A stretch of 64,000 bases of DNA from Sarcomyxa edulis (lineage: Eukaryota; Basidiomycota; Agaricomycetes; Agaricales; Mycenaceae), in the NCBI GenBank assembly GCA_009761415.1, contig QUOL01000011.1, positions 496,001 to 560,000 of the forward strand. Direction: 5' to 3'. The notes beneath the pieces are model-generated. The model ran no database searches, was not told where the DNA came from, and saw only the letters and a list, made by a program, of their open reading frames with translations. Shown here one piece after another: positions 1-13,360 of the stretch; within the stretch, counting starts at the first letter, position 1; each line of letters starts with the position of its first letter. The position numbers and the translations under genes are program-made.

Positions 1-1125
1 CTGAAGGTTCAGAGTAGGGAGCCCTTTACTCTTAGCTATCTGGTTCTGGTCGTATATATCGCTTGCGAACACAGGCAAGTATCGTCCCTAGCAAAGGTGA
101 GTCAATTCGTTGAGCACGACATCGATGTTGGTGGTCACAGACCGGCTTACCCCGTATGACTCTCCAGCTAAGTGAAGGGGCCTCCCAGAGAATTGTCGGA
201 AAGTCTCGAAGAAAATCGTGATGAAAGCGTGTATGTTTTTGGAGGCGTCCTCTGTTGTCTCCACGGTTTCGCCGTAGTCAGCGTACGAGAAGCCTACCCC
301 GACTCTGTTGACTCGTCAGTCGCGAGTATGAAATGGAAATACAAGATAATATTGTTCACGGTTGGTCGAGAAAGAAGATGTTCGCTTCTTCATTCCAGCC
401 GTGAGGATTGAACAGTGTGCCGTTCGACGATACGTTCTTCATATCGATGCTGCAGGGACCTGTATCCAGTCCGAGTCAGGCGTGGTCTTCTCTCACATTG
501 CATGCATGCCATCCATACCCAACTCCATGAGAAGACCCATTGCAGAAGAACATCCAGGTCCTGAGAAGGATAAGCAATCAAGACAAATTATGAGTGTACT
601 CGGAGACCCGCACCTCCGTTAATCCACATCATCACGTCGTCTTACATATTATCGATACATCGATTGACTAGACGCTGAACCTCGAAAAAACAAACGTACC
701 CGTGTCGGGAGACCTACGGCTTTCAAAGAAATAGAAAAACATATGCTTCGCTCCGGCATCAACGTCGAGATAGCCAGTATACACACTAGACGCATGGTAT
801 GGCGTTCACACCGTAGTCGCATCTGTAGAATTCGGACCGACACGTACTTCACTGTAGGGTCGCAAAATTCCGTCTTCTTGACGCGTACTCGATGGTCGGG
901 AAACCGGGGATGAGACAAAGCAGTAAACTGATCATGAGGTATAGCAGATAAGTGAAGATTGACGACCTCGGATGCGGTTGTATTCGCGAGGGGTATACCA
1001 TGGACCTGGTGCCCGATAGGTCCTTGAAGGTGCTCATCGGTGAGTACCTGCTGGGTATTGGCGATAGCCTCGCCTACGAGGAGCAGCGCAAGTGCAAGAG
1101 ATTTCAGAGAAATCAAGCCTAGCAT
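1..1125 (-). CDS. Serine carboxypeptidase (peptidase S10), 5' part; runs off the left edge
   Basis: Secreted or vacuolar serine carboxypeptidase that removes C-terminal residues; only the N-terminal part lies in the window. The start at 1125 opens a hydrophobic signal-like segment (MLGLISLKSLALALLLVGEA). Family landmarks follow across several introns: FCDPTV joined to YTGYLDVD, then MMWINGGPGCSS (oxyanion region), NPHGWNEEANIFFLDQP, VGVGFSYADYGET, and LAGESYGGRYLPVFA, which carries the nucleophile Ser in GESYGG. The catalytic Asp and His would lie beyond position 1. Splice points such as 'GTACGT' near 846 are clear. An upstream in-frame methionine-like codon is not preferred because the signal peptide begins at 1125. 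Divergent from NOP58, with about 240 bp between the starts. Family assignment is firm; vacuolar versus secreted fate is not visible. Confidence 0.93.
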
Positions 1126-1365
1126 TTCAAACCTCGGACAGTGAGAAGATACCTGAGAGAGATGGTGGTATCTCACAGACGAACTTCGAAGTGAAAGTCA
1201 AGCCGGTGAGGGACCCGGGGATCGAAATTCCGATTTGGGAATATATTCCCACAGTATCGAGGTGGATAATTTTTCGACCTTTCGTGTCCAGAAAAAACTT
1301 GCTCCGCCAAAAAACGCGTCCCCCCCTCCTTCGGTCCCCGTCTTCGGTGTTTATAGGCCTGCAAG

Positions 1366-3583
1366 ATGTTGGTACTCTACGAAACTGCCATGGGCTACTG
1401 CCTGTTCAAGGTCTCCGATACCGCAAAAATAGAGAGTGCAGATGTATGGGAGGAGTTCGAGACCCCGGAGAAGGCTAGCAAACTGTGCGTATCTATATGT
1501 CCTTCGGTGTATTGGTGGTGGTGGAGGTGGAGTAGTGGTGTTGTATGAGGGCAACGTCTCATGATTTGACTACTGAACATTTTTTGCTCCTGTTAAAGGT
1601 TAAAACTCAAAGCCCTACATCGCTTTACTTCGACTGCGACGGCCGTGGAAGATATCACCGCTCTCCAGGATGGAAAAATTGGAAAAGGGCTGAAGAAATT
1701 CTTGTCTGATGAAGTCGTCGATAAAGGCAAAGGCAAAGAGTCGCTCTTGGTTATTGACCCAAAACTTGGTTCGTCTTGTGTGCTAGTATATCATGTTCGT
1801 ACGAGACTAATACACCGACTGTTCCAGCCAAAAGCATCTCCAAAAAACTCAGCATTAGTGTCAGTATCCCTGATGACGAGACACAGCACGGTGACCTATG
1901 GAGAGGTATCCGTAGTCAAATTGCGACTTTATTGAATGGACTGGATCCCAAAGACTTGGCAACAATGAGTCTGGGTCTCAGTCATTCGCTTTCCCGGTAC
2001 GTTTTCCTGTCGTTGTTACTGAAAATATAGGTTCTCAAAGAATGAAATACAGATTCAAACTCAAATTTTCGCCCGACAAGGTCGATACCATGGTAGTGCA
2101 AGCAATTGCATTGCTTGATGATTTAGACAAAGAGATCAACATCTACTCGATGCGAGTCAAGGTGCGTAGTTTTTCGTACCTACAAACGACCTATTGACCC
2201 TAAACAACCATTTTACGTCTTTAGGAATGGTATGGTTGGCATTTCCCCGAGATGGCCAAAATCATTGTAGATAATGTCGCATACGCCAAAGTTGTACGAG
2301 CCATGGGTAAGCAGCTCAAGATGATCGTATTCTCCCGCCTGCCTGACTTTTTGTCCTTTGCAGGTTTCCGAACAAATTGTGCCTCGACCTCCCTTGCCGC
2401 CATCCTCCCCGAAGATCTTGAACTAGTCCTCAAAGCCGCCGCCGAAATATCAATGGGAACTGAGATATCAGATTCCGACATCGCCCACATCAACTCCCTA
2501 TGTGAACAAGTCATCTCCATCTCCGCATACCGAACTCAACTATCCGAATACCTCCGTAACCGCATGAATGCCATCGCACCGAATCTGACTGCCCTCGTTG
2601 GAGAGCTAGTAGGAGCACGGTTGATCAGCCATGCAGGTAGTCTGTTGAGTTTAGCCAAACACCCTGCCAGTACCATTCAGATTCTTGGAGCCGAGAAGGC
2701 TCTTTTCCGTGCTCTCAAAACGAAGCACGACACACCAAAATACGGTCTCATTTACCACGTATGTCTGTGTCTCCGTACTAGGTCCCTCCGGAACTAATCA
2801 TCTTTTTCTAGGCTTCTCTCATCGGTCAAGCACCACCAAAACTCAAGGGTAAAGTAAGTTGCATCTCTTTGAAGGATTTTAGATCGCAGCCTCTTATTCA
2901 ATCGTCTCTTCTAGATGGCCCGTATGGTTGCCACCAAAGCTGCCCTTTCAATCCGTGTCGATGCCCTTACGGACGACGACGGCAAATCTGGCGCTCAGGC
3001 GCCTTCGATAGGTATCGAAAATCGCGCCAAGCTCGAGTCCCGTCTACGTGCTCTCGAGCATCAAGGTGACATGGGAGGTGTTCGTCGATTCGCTGACGGC
3101 GGCAAGAAGCAGCCGGCCTTCCAGATGACGGGTGAGACCCGAGTGTACAACACTGCCGCGGATGCTGTGGATCTCGTGCCGACGCAACGAGAGCCTATGG
3201 AGATCGCGGTCAAGGCCGTCTTGGACGTCAAGGAGGAAAAGAGACGGGCCAAGGAGGAGCGAAGAGCGAAGAAACGGGCTGAGAAGGAGATGTCGGAAGT
3301 CACTGAGGAGGTGGCTACGATGGATGTTGACGGAGATGACAAGAAGGACAAGAAGCGAAAGCGGAGAGAGAGTGCTGTTGCTGAAGCAGACTCGGATGCT
3401 GAGGGTGACAAGGTAGGATTCAGTATCATTACCAGCATTTCTACATCAACTTATCTCAATAACTTTCCACAGGTCGAGGAGACAGAGGCGGAGCGAAAGG
3501 CAAGGAAGAAGGCGAAGAAGGCAGCAAAAGCCGGAGCCGACGAAGACTCGCCCAAGAAAAAGAAGAAGAAATCCCAGGCTTAG
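1366..3583 (+). CDS. NOP58: Nucleolar protein NOP58 (box C/D snoRNP core)
   Basis: Core protein of box C/D small nucleolar RNPs, which guide rRNA 2'-O-methylation and pre-rRNA processing in the nucleolus. Nine exons join in frame to 564 residues: 1366-1484, 1599-1768, 1828-1996, 2053-2161, 2225-2306, 2364-2758, 2812-2853, 2915-3412, 3473-3583. The N-terminus [16 protein letters not shown] and the motifs [77 protein letters not shown] and [14 protein letters not shown] are diagnostic for the NOP5/NOP58 Nop domain. The C-terminus is a lysine-rich KKE/KKK tail, as usual for NOP58 rather than NOP56. ERG27 starts 178 bp downstream on the same strand, so the spacing is tight. Confidence 0.97.
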
Positions 3584-3760
3584 GCACTTCTTCACCCTTG
3601 TTTCTATCTACCACATTTTTTGCCTATATATAATGGATACTAGGTTTATTGTACATCTTCTGCTAACCTTGAGCATGCATTCCTGCGTAATTCGTCAAAG
3701 TCGTACGATGTGCCGTCGAAGGATATCACAGGGAACTCGCCTCTCTTGGTCTCAACCGTC

Positions 3761-5322
3761 ATGTCTTCAGGATTGCCTATCGTCGTCGTTACAGGTGCTA
3801 ATGGGTACGTGTCTATCAGTGCTTGAATTCAAAAAGTTGATTTTAGGCGTTCTGCTCAGCGGAGTGGGTTTCGGGATATGCCACCGTCTCCTTGATCAGT
3901 TACTGGAAACAGAGCCTCCAGACGCTCGGCCACAATTCAGTTTGGAAGGGAGTCGTGCTAGTGATGCTCCCACAGAACTATTTCCTTGTGGAGGTTTGAC
4001 CCTCATAATGGCATGTCGGAGTACAACAAGAGCGAAAGTAGCTCGGGAAAAACTCTATCGCTTAATTGACGCACGCATCCAGAAGGAAAAGGCCAAACCA
4101 GGATACGACGGGCATGCAGAACGATTTAGGTCCAATCTGACCATCGATGTTCATTACCTTGATCTTGCAGTCGTGCAGACTATATTTCAGTTCGCCGAAG
4201 ACTTATCGCAAAAGTGAGTGCGCCACACACCGACTCTGCTAATTCATCCGACTCACCTGCGCCCCCGTTTCTGTGCTTAGATACCCATATGTATCGCACC
4301 TGATCTGCAATGCTGGCGTTGCGAGTTTCAATGGAATTGACTGGTCCCTATGCTTAGCCCAGTTGGCTAAATCACCGATAATTGCTGTGACTGCCCCCGA
4401 ATTCTATCGCCAGAACAAAGGCGAAATAAGCGTGGACGGGCTCGGATGGGTCTGGCAATGCAACTTCTTCGGCCACTATGTCTTAGTATGTTATAATTGC
4501 TCAATGCCCCTTCCCCATTCACAAGTCATCTGACCGCGGCGTTCGTCCGATACAGTTCCGCACCTTGCAGACTATGCTGCTATCTTCCAAATCTTCACTC
4601 GGATCCCGAGTGATCTGGATGTCCTCATTGGAAGCCTCTCCAAAGTTTTATCAGGCCGACGACTGGCAACTTGTCCAGACTGAACATTCGTACGAAGGAT
4701 CCAAATATCAAATAGATCTCGTCGCCACCACCCTAGATCGATTGGCACTCCAAGAACCGGTAGAGTCGAAACGTATCAGACATTTTGTCGTCCAACCTGG
4801 AGTATCTTCCACAAATATCAGTAACGCCCTAATTGGTTGGTTCCTTGACCTGTTCAAGTTGATTGCGTTCTACATTGTAAGTCGTTAAGCTCCTCTCGTT
4901 GAACATATATACATCTGATGTACGTTTGCTCGCAGGCTCGATGGTGTGGCTCACCCCATCATACCATAGACCCGTACATATCTGCCATGTCTGCCGTTCA
5001 CATTGCCCTCGTCCCCCTGTCATTTATTCCCGTGTTTTGGGGATTTGAATCCGATTCCAAGATTCAGGACGCGTCCTCAAAGTCCAACGTGGTAGCCAGT
5101 TCCTGTACAGGCAAGATTGAGCCTGGCTCATGCCCAGTGAGGTTTGGGTCGGAGACAGGCCGGTGGGGCGACGCGAAGGTTGGGCTCACGGAGGTCAGGC
5201 TATGGGAAGAGAATCAGGCCGAAGGCGCGGCGCTTTTGCAGAAATGTGGACAATTATATATCTCACTCAAGGAAGAGGAGGAGGAAGAACTGGATTCGGA
5301 GGGAGTATATGAGCGGATGTAA
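3761..5322 (+). CDS. ERG27: 3-keto-steroid reductase ERG27 (ergosterol synthesis)
   Basis: NADPH-dependent short-chain dehydrogenase that reduces 3-keto sterol intermediates during C-4 demethylation in the ergosterol pathway at the ER. Five exons (3761-3804, 3860-4213, 4281-4485, 4556-4876, 4936-5322) give 436 residues. Visible motifs are VVVTGANGGVGFGICHRL (Rossmann glycine motif, completed across intron 1), HLICNAGVASFNG (NAG motif), the catalytic serine in VIWMSSLEAS, and the YxxxK pair in SYEGSKYQIDL. The insert between the NAG motif and the active site, and the hydrophobic C-terminal stretch (SAVHIALVPLSFIPVFWGF), match the larger ERG27 subfamily rather than generic SDRs. The last residues are Glu-rich. 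Convergent with the F-box gene, 106 bp apart. Confidence 0.93.
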
Positions 5323-5428
5323 TTTCCTTCTGTAAGCATCAGTATTATGGGATTAAGCAGAAGAATTACATAGAGCACTGTAAGTACGGTATCGGTATCG
5401 GTAAGTCGTACGTAGCGGGTATCAACCA

Positions 5429-6991
5429 TCACGGAGAAATGCAAATAATTTGGACGTCCATACCATCTTCCCTCCACCTCTTCACCCCAGAACGTAAATT
5501 ATCGGTTACAGACTGCAAGCTGATGAGATGAAAGCTCTTTAACTCTGCTAGGGTATGCTTCTGGTGGATGAAGGGTGGTAAATGCCGTCTGGACTCGATC
5601 AGATCAACGATGGAGCTATCTGTCAGACGTCTTCCGTCGCTCTGCAATTTGACCGACGTAAGACGAGGGAGGAGGCTTGAAGGCAGTGGTGCGGCAAGGG
5701 TGAGACGAAGTGCACCGAGAAGATACTCTGACAGGGGATCGCTCTCTGCGTACCCTAAAGGAAATAGGAGCTCCAACTCTTTGAGGTGAGAGAGTTGCTC
5801 GAGGCACTCCAAAATCTGCTCTTCTGTAAGCGGGAAGTATGCCAGATTAAGCACTTCCAAAGACTTGGAAAAGTGAGACAGAAACGTGAGGAATCCGGAT
5901 TGAGATGTCTTCCCCCAATCGTTGTTGTTCCCTTCGACTATCCATTCGAGGTCCAGGGACCGGAGCTCGGGAAGAATAAGCATATCCAGAAACGCCACCA
6001 GGCACACGTCGGGTGTTTCTGTCATCCACGCCCCTCCTCCTGCCCCACCTTGCAAGACGAGATAAAGGTGTTCCAACTCTGTAGACCGGACGATTTGACC
6101 AGCTTGTGGAAGAAAAGCATCGCTGAAGACGCAGTCAGCGTTCATATGACAGTGAGTGAGTCGCTTCGCTTCTCGTAGAATTCCAGCGCATTCGTCCAGA
6201 GTTAAGAGGTGATTGTAATCGAGGTTGAGGTGCAACTCAGTGAGTTGGCTCCAATCGACGCGAAGACTGCTAAGGTCAAATGGGACAGCGGAGTACCACA
6301 CGCCTTTCAAGTCAACAGTGAGCGATCGAAGGGCGGGGAATGATACAGTTGTGGCGGACGTGGGTGGCGTGAGTAGCTCTTGGAGTGGAGCCATGCAGGC
6401 GCTCGGCATCAAGAACTCTGCATGGCGCCAACGTTGCGTGTGAGGGATAAGGAGCGACAATATTTGTTCGGGTATTCGACTGATCGTGTGCCGAGGACCG
6501 GGAAAGACGATGGAAGGGTCGGGCAGGTATTGCAGCCTGATGCACAGAGGGACTGTCCGAGACCGTTGAAGCCAGAGGGTGGTCGTATCCATTATATATT
6601 TCTCAGAGCCCCCTCCGCCAGAGAACGGAATCTCCAAATTGAATGAACACCAGAGTTGAGGGACGGTGATGGCGACGTTTCTCCAAGCGCTGCAGATGCG
6701 CGTCAGAAGAATCGGAGCTTCTGTAGGCATAAATCGTGGCTCGGAAGGAAGACATTGCAAGAATATCTCTATCCATAGTTCAGTGGGTAACAGCCAGAAA
6801 ATAGAGAAGTCCTTGTGAGCGTTCCCAGTCCGGTTGTCACTTTCGTATTGACAGTACTGTTGGATTCCTTGCATTAGATGACCTCCTCGAGTCGCGAGAG
6901 AATGATGCCTCACATCGACGTTGGTGCCCTAAAATCGCGTTAGATAGTTAGGGGTAAGAGTAAAATGGGTCCGTACATTGAGGGGTGTCAT
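5429..6991 (-). CDS. F-box-like protein with leucine-rich C-terminal part
   Basis: Predicted substrate adaptor of an SCF ubiquitin ligase; no target can be inferred. Exon 2 (6928-5429) is one long open frame. A 15-nt first exon (6991-6977, MTPLN) supplies an ATG and joins across a GTACGG...TTTTAG intron; the long frame has no good ATG of its own ahead of the F-box. Total about 504 residues. The F-box-like motif is at about residues 47-95: FWLLPTELWIEIFLQCLP followed by LLTRICSAWRNVAITVPQLW. The rest has irregular leucine-rich segments (LTELHLNLDYNHLL, LRSLDLEWIVEG, LEVLNLAYFPL, LKELELLFPLG), as in the large agaricomycete F-box family. The F-box call is good; the first exon is an inference from splice signals. 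Confidence 0.8.
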
Positions 6992-6999
6992 TCTGCTTG

Positions 7000-8050
7000 C
7001 TTTTTTCTACAAATTGAGCATGGCCCTTATATATAGGTGCAAGAATAGGAGATAGGATTTCTCCTAACTGACTCAAGCTTAAGACCCGGGCCTAACAAAT
7101 GGCGGACGTCCTGCACTGGAATAGGATAGGAGTCAGAATAGGACGTGACATCAAGTCCCATCCGCGGTAGCATTAGACTCCGAGGGAGCCAAGAATATGA
7201 CCTACATTCGCGATGCGACGTGATGATTAGTGGTAAGTTGTACATCATGGAGTCGACCGAAGCGAATTTAGGGGGCTCTCAGTTAGAGTCATTAAGCATC
7301 GAGATACAGAAACTGCCGATGTAGTTCCGTGTTGAAGTCAAGTTCCAATTCACTGGATGGTTGCAGATATGGGGGAAGTGCAGAGCAGCCCAAATTCGAC
7401 AGATATTGCCTTTAATGTTCCGGAAGGACACCAGTACATCGGCATGTATATGTTGGAATGGAAGACGAGAGATAGTCTTGGTTCGAGGGAAAATTTGATC
7501 CAATATTGATTCTGGTGCCGAAATGTCACTGTGTTGCAGCGCACGCCAGTGACGCCACTCTTCGTCGCGAGATGTCAATTTTTCCTAGTCCATTCGTTTG
7601 CCATTCGGAGACGTGAGCCTCCAGGGTCACTGATCACAATGCGCACCTAAATTCTGAGCCTCGGTAGGTTGAGGGTGATTGCGCAGATACATAAGCATAC
7701 CGCACGAAGACCGTGACCTAAAATCTGCTTCGCAATAGGTGCGCGTGTAGACTTGACAAAAATCCACGTTTTAGCAAGCCGTACGCGACATTTTTGTTTA
7801 GGTCTTCGTAGACCCATAATTTCAGGTGAAAGGCAAGTGGAAAGACATTCATTCACGAGAAGATGGGAGGAGGAAGCCAGAATCGGCGAGTCGGACGGTT
7901 GAGGAACGATGACCGGACATTGCCGAACTTACCTCCGCCTCCTCCTGCCACGAACATTTACTTGTTACTTTTCTGCATTTAGAGCAAGTTCTTCTCTCCC
8001 GTTCTTTTGCTACGTTCGAGGTAGCTAATTCTTCATATTTTATATAGGCT
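7000..8050. other. Gene-free spacer between F-box gene and ATP7
   Basis: About 1 kb between two divergent starts. I see no coding frame with protein-like content on either strand; the short frames here lack recognisable motifs and consistent splice signals. It must hold both promoters. The last 20 bp before the ATP7 start resemble a 5'UTR intron acceptor (TATATAG just before the ATG). Confidence 0.5.
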
Positions 8051-8855
8051 ATGGCCTCAAAAGCAGCCGTCGCGGCGGTCGTAAGTCCAAAATTTACCTT
8101 CATACCAACGCGGTCCTAATTTTGTTGTGTTCAGGACTTCACCCGCGTATACTCTTCGCTTGGTCTCGGAAAGGGTTTGTTGCATGGGCGTCTGCATAGT
8201 CTGCATCACCAGTACTGACCGGGATGTTGCAGAAACCATCGCATCTCTCCAAGCTTTCCGCAAACGACACAGTGAAGCCCAGAGGCTCCAAAACCACTAT
8301 GCATCCCAACCTACTACCGTCGACATCGCGCACTACCGCTCCATCTTGAGGAACAAGGGCATCGTGGATGAAGCCGAGAAGCTGTTGAGGGAGTTCAAGC
8401 CCGTGACATACGACGTCAACGCGCATGTCAAGGCTATTGAGGCTTTCGAGGCTAAAGCTGTAAGATTCTTGGGCCCTGTGGTTTACGTCGTGGCTTAAAT
8501 CTGCTTGATAGGTCGCCAAAGCCAAGGAGACCGAGCAGAAGATTGATGTTGAACTCAAGGACCTCCAGGCGACTCTTGCCAACATCGAGGAAGCTCGTCC
8601 TTTCGAAGACTTGACGGTAATATTTTGCACCTAATCTATGGATATTCATGAGCTAACAAGTCGATATGCAGGCTGACGATGTCGGCTCTGCCCATCCCCA
8701 TATCACCCACACCGTTGAGACTATGTTGAAGAAGGGAAAATGGACAGTACCAGGTGCGCCGCTTTTTCGTGCAGATGTCCTCCCTATTTTTGACCCGGCT
8801 ATCTTCTTTCTTTTTAGGCTACAAGGAGAAATTCGGAGAGCTCGCTCTCATGTAG
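8051..8855 (+). CDS. ATP7: Mitochondrial ATP synthase subunit d (peripheral stalk)
   Basis: Subunit d of the F1Fo ATP synthase stator stalk in the inner mitochondrial membrane. Six exons (8051-8080, 8135-8174, 8233-8459, 8512-8616, 8672-8753, 8818-8855) join in frame to 173 residues, the usual length for fungal Atp7. Recognisable parts are the N-terminus MASKAAVAAVDFTRVYSSLG, the helix with QAFRKRHSEAQRL, YRSILRNKGIVDEAEKLLRE, and the C-terminal segment KKGKWTVPGYKEKFGELALM. The 30-nt and 40-nt first exons and strict GTAAGT-type donors are typical of the genome. Its 3' end faces that of the beta-galactosidase gene, with 194 bp between the stops. Confidence 0.92.
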
Positions 8856-9049
8856 TTTGTTTCAGCAACCTAGAAATACCAGCGTCTGTCGGATTGAATC
8901 TATTTGTGGAGATTTCAAGTCTCCTTGTCGATGGCGTAGACCACCCCAGAAACTTGCAAGCCATAGTTGCAAACTCTCTCAGGTATAACAAACATCCTTG
9001 TATCAAACATACATGTCTCCATTACCCGACCAGTCCTCACTTGTCAACC

Positions 9050-12000
9050 TCAGTAAACCCCAGGACGAGGAGACCACACGGGTTGCGGAGCAAGCGCTAC
9101 CGCGTTCATGCTACTCTCAACCTTGGATGTGACAGTCAAAGCGATCGAATCTAACCTCGCTCCGGTTGACCCAGCTGCCCAGAGCGAGACAGCCAGCGTA
9201 TTAGGGCCATTGTAATTCAGGATGCCTTGCGCTATTTATGCGGAGGGTCAGAGTTGAGTGCACCTGTACAATCAGAAGATGCTCACGAATAGGGAATAGT
9301 TTCTGAGGACCTATATGATTGACTAGAAGAATATAAATAAGTAAGGACTTGAAACCAAGCAGGTGTTGGGGACCGTACCAAATTTGCCGAACTGACGATA
9401 CGATGTACAAGTCAGAATTGAGCACTCGACAGGAAAGGGTCACGTACCTGGTATCCATTGACATAGAACTGGAGCGAACAAAGGGTTTGTCGTTATTCAA
9501 TTACAATGGGCCTGCGATTACTTACCTGAGAGCGGAAGTGAGGATTGGTTGTTGAGTTAGTGACGGCAACCGAAATTGGATAGTCTACTCCAGGAGGTAT
9601 ATCCAAATCGAACGTCGTCCTGAGCAAGACTTTTAGACTTACAGCTACCAGGAAGAGGGGGAAAACCTACCGGTAGAAGCCAACGCCAGCATGCGATATA
9701 CCAGATGTAGGTTTTCCTAACGCCCAACTTTCGTCGTTGAACCCTGGGAGATGCCATCCTATAAAAATATTAATTGGAATGGATGTTGTTATGAGTCATT
9801 CATCAAGATACCTTGTCTCTCCGCAAACAAGCCTCCTTCATTCAAAGGGCCTCGAGCAATGTCGACATACTGCAGAAGATAGTCACGAGCCTGGGGATGA
9901 GAGTTCGGAGGAAAACAAAACCTACGTCTTCTCCACCAAGGTTGCCAGTAACTTTCCATACGCTCACGGTAGTGCTATCGCTCCCTTCGAAGGAGTAGCT
10001 AATTATGCCTCTCGGAGTCTTGAAATCATCGCTACCAGCAGTCCAGTCTTCCTCATAGCCCATGTGATCTTGCAGTATACTGTTTCCAAATTGGTGTCAA
10101 ACTCAACGAGTTTACAATTAGAGATCAAACGACGTACGTGAGGACGTGCGGACTATTCTCGACAAGTTTTGCAGGAAACTTAAACGAGCCTTGGTAATCT
10201 GCATGTATAGCATCTCCTTCCCAAGATCCGAGAAAGGTCGAGTCCAACCAAATGGAATAGGCGAATGCTGATCCTCCTTGAACGTCTACCGTGAACCCTG
10301 TTTCGGCACCAGTTGCATTGAAATGGGCTCTCCAGAGGATATTGCCAGTATGGAACCCGTAGTCTCCAGCAAATAGGACCACAGAAGTAGTAGGCTGAAG
10401 AGGATTGACGGTGGTGGTGTGGTTTGCGACCGTCCAAAGAGCGTCGGAATAATTGGGATCGATTTCAGGTAAGCTGTCGGCAGTTTTCTGTGGTCATGAC
10501 ATAGTCAGACAGAACAGTGCAGCAACTGATCATACAAGTACGTACCCAGGTTGATGAAGACAGGTCCGGAATCTGAACTGGTGGCATTCTTACCGTTCTT
10601 TGAGCTGTCTTCAATGTCCCGTACTTGGTCCTTGTGAGAGCCAAACTAGCCCCGTTGAAAGTCACCGATTTTGAAGATGACATTGGAGCGATGACTTCGA
10701 ATGTCGAGGTACTGTTCAAATCTCCTTGGATCTCCAATGTGCTCCCAGAGATTGAGACGGATCGGAGGAGGTATCCGCCTTTGACGATGATGGGATCTTT
10801 GGTGCTGAACTTTGAAAAGACACCTGTAGTAGGTGGGTGCAGAACCCAGAACTGGTACGCATTCTGTCGATCTAAGTGCAATGTTGTTGAGCTGAGCTGA
10901 GTAATGAGCAATAACGATTGACTCGCACCTAGAATGTAGAGGAGAATATGTGTTCCAACTTCGACAACTGTCTGTCCCGTGGTGGCATACTGGATTACAA
11001 GATTATTCGTTGCGATTGTCCGTTGCTTAATCGTCCCAGAGCCCGAGACGACTGTAGCTGCTGGTACCGTGCCACTGAATCTGAAGGCAGTCTCGTGTAA
11101 CTCGCCAGCATTGCCGTAAATGAGGATAACGTCTCTTCCATCGATAGTCGCCCTATAGGAGAGTATGTGAGCTCGACATAAGTGGACGATGCAATTAGCG
11201 ACTTACCATGTCATTATCTCACCCGTGGAATACAACAAGGTGGTGGACCCAGCGGTGTAGTCGACGACATGGATCTTAGAGTCGTGGCCGTCCATTGTTA
11301 GAGATCCTCCGAGGGTAGGTATCGTGAGGGTGCCGGCACTTGTAGGAAGCGTCAGAGAGCTAGGGAAACGGATGAAGGGTCAATGATCAATACGGAAACC
11401 TTCGACCAAAAGTCCTACTATGACTGAGGAGTCAATGCTGATGCATCGGTCTGCCTAATATGCACATTTCAGAATGAATAGACAAAATTGAGCGAGTCCT
11501 GCACATACCTTACGACGTAAAATCCAGTCACATTACCCACGACATCAAGAACTTGAGTAGTCTTGAGAGCGCTATTACCGGTGAATGAACCTTGCGTGTT
11601 ATAGATGTTCATGGGGCGAGTGGTCAGATATGCAGGGGAGACAGCAAGGAAATTCGCTTGTAATTTGAGTTCGTAATATTTTTCGCGAAGTGTTCTGTCT
11701 TCTGCTATGGCAGATCCCTGTGAAGTGGGATTAGCAATAGAACCATCCAATAAGAGAACGAGTAGTCCGAAATTCACATAGTCATAACTGGTGTAGACGC
11801 CGGGGTGTGCAATTCCTCCTGTGTCATATGTCAGGAAAAGCTGATGTAGCAAAATCAATGTCGTCAAGAAGCCTACCCCAGTTGGTACCGCCAAAAATCA
11901 TATAAAGGTTGATGTAGGTAGTAGACATTGCAATCTGATTCTTGTAGAACACTGGAGCTGCTTATGAAAGAAATTCTATGGGAAGAAATAACAAGCTCAC

Positions 12001-13360
12001 CTCGTTCAAATTCTGGACCAGTCAGTTCAGAACAGAGATCGTATCCGGAACCACCCCTGTGAAAAACATCAGCACGCGTCTATCTTGGTGAACTATCGAG
12101 TTACCATCCATCAAAAGCGCCCCCTTGGAATTCGTATAGAGCATTTAGATCTTCCGGGTTGTACATCTCATGCGAACCCCATAAGTACCTGCGTTTGTCA
12201 AATACCTTCTCAGTCTTTTGACTACAGAACAATGATGTAGCTTACTCTGGAACCGCATCTGACGCCCAAGTCGTTGGATTTGAGCAATCGAAACCGTTTG
12301 GATATGAATCGTAGCCTATATGATGTCTTCAGATACAATAATATCGAAACCGCGATACGCGTACCATAGATATCAACGCCGAGATAATGACCTCCTGGCC
12401 AAGCGTCGTTGGTTGTGGTGGGTACAGTTACGCCAGAGCTTCGCTGATATACCATAGTAAGTAGACATCGAACAAGATGCAAAGATATCTATGCACCAAT
12501 GCTTGCAGTAGTTCGCTTTCATAGGTATAGTCTTCGGAGTAAGGTGGCTGGAAGCCGCTGTATTCGTTCTCGGACTACCAGATTCACGATGCCAGTCAGA
12601 GTCTGATTTAATTTGAGAGGGTCGTCGCACCTGAACGAGAATGATGGGACCACCTTTCGTTATCTCGTTCGCAGCTATCTTGCTGCCTACGGCCTTGATA
12701 TAGTTCTGATAAGCTTCAATGTAGGTTGTATTCGAGGTTCGCCAAAGCCCAGATGTATGAGTTCCCCATCCAGGGAACCCTCCAGCTGCAGTCTCAGCGT
12801 TGATATACGGACCTGATAGTAAATTGAGCAACGGAATCACCGGGCAGCAAGACTAAACGTACCCGGTCGGGCTATGAGATAAAGACCTGCTTCCATGGCT
12901 GCATCGAAGAACGGCTGAAGATCTCGGAATCCTTCAAAGGAGACGGTACCACGTTTGGGCTCGAGAATGCCCCAGAAAACATAGAATGAAACGGCGTTAA
13001 AGCCCATCGCTTTGATTTTTTGGAAGACGTCCAGATGCAGACCTTGAACAGGCATTCTGCATTATTGTAAGCGTCTCGAGTCTATTTTCAAGGCAACCTG
13101 GAGTCCGGAACTATACCTGTAAGGATGTGCTTCTCCACTGAAGATGAACAACCGTTCCCCGTTGATCATTAACGAGTATTCATCCCAAGTCACCTTTGGA
13201 TACAAAGCTTAGTCGGGAATAATGCTACTATAGAAGAACTCACGATATTCTGGAGACCGTCAGTTTCGGTTTGCCTCGGTAAATGAACCTTTCCTCCGAC
13301 TCGTGGCCTAGCGTAAACAGCGGCGGCGCATAACAACGCGAAAACTTTGAGGAGAAACAT
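9050..13360 (-). CDS. Secreted beta-galactosidase, glycoside hydrolase family 35
   Basis: Large extracellular GH35 enzyme releasing terminal beta-D-galactose. The start at 13360 gives a signal peptide ([17 protein letters not shown]). Exons then read [64 protein letters not shown] and [11 protein letters not shown]. The latter joins across an intron to [16 protein letters not shown], whose Glu in ENEY is the expected acid/base. [12 protein letters not shown] holds the expected nucleophile Glu in EFQGG. C-terminal exons carry beta-sandwich domains ([49 protein letters not shown]) and the end VWSPRPGVY, stop at 9050-9052. The gene has roughly twenty short introns, so exon limits are approximate. 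Family and both catalytic motifs are clear; substrate preference (lactose versus plant galactans) is not. Confidence 0.92.

Noticed and set aside
7279..7578. Minus-strand frame of 99 codons in the F-box/ATP7 spacer
   Set aside because: No family features, no coherent neighbouring exons; length is within what chance gives in this base composition.
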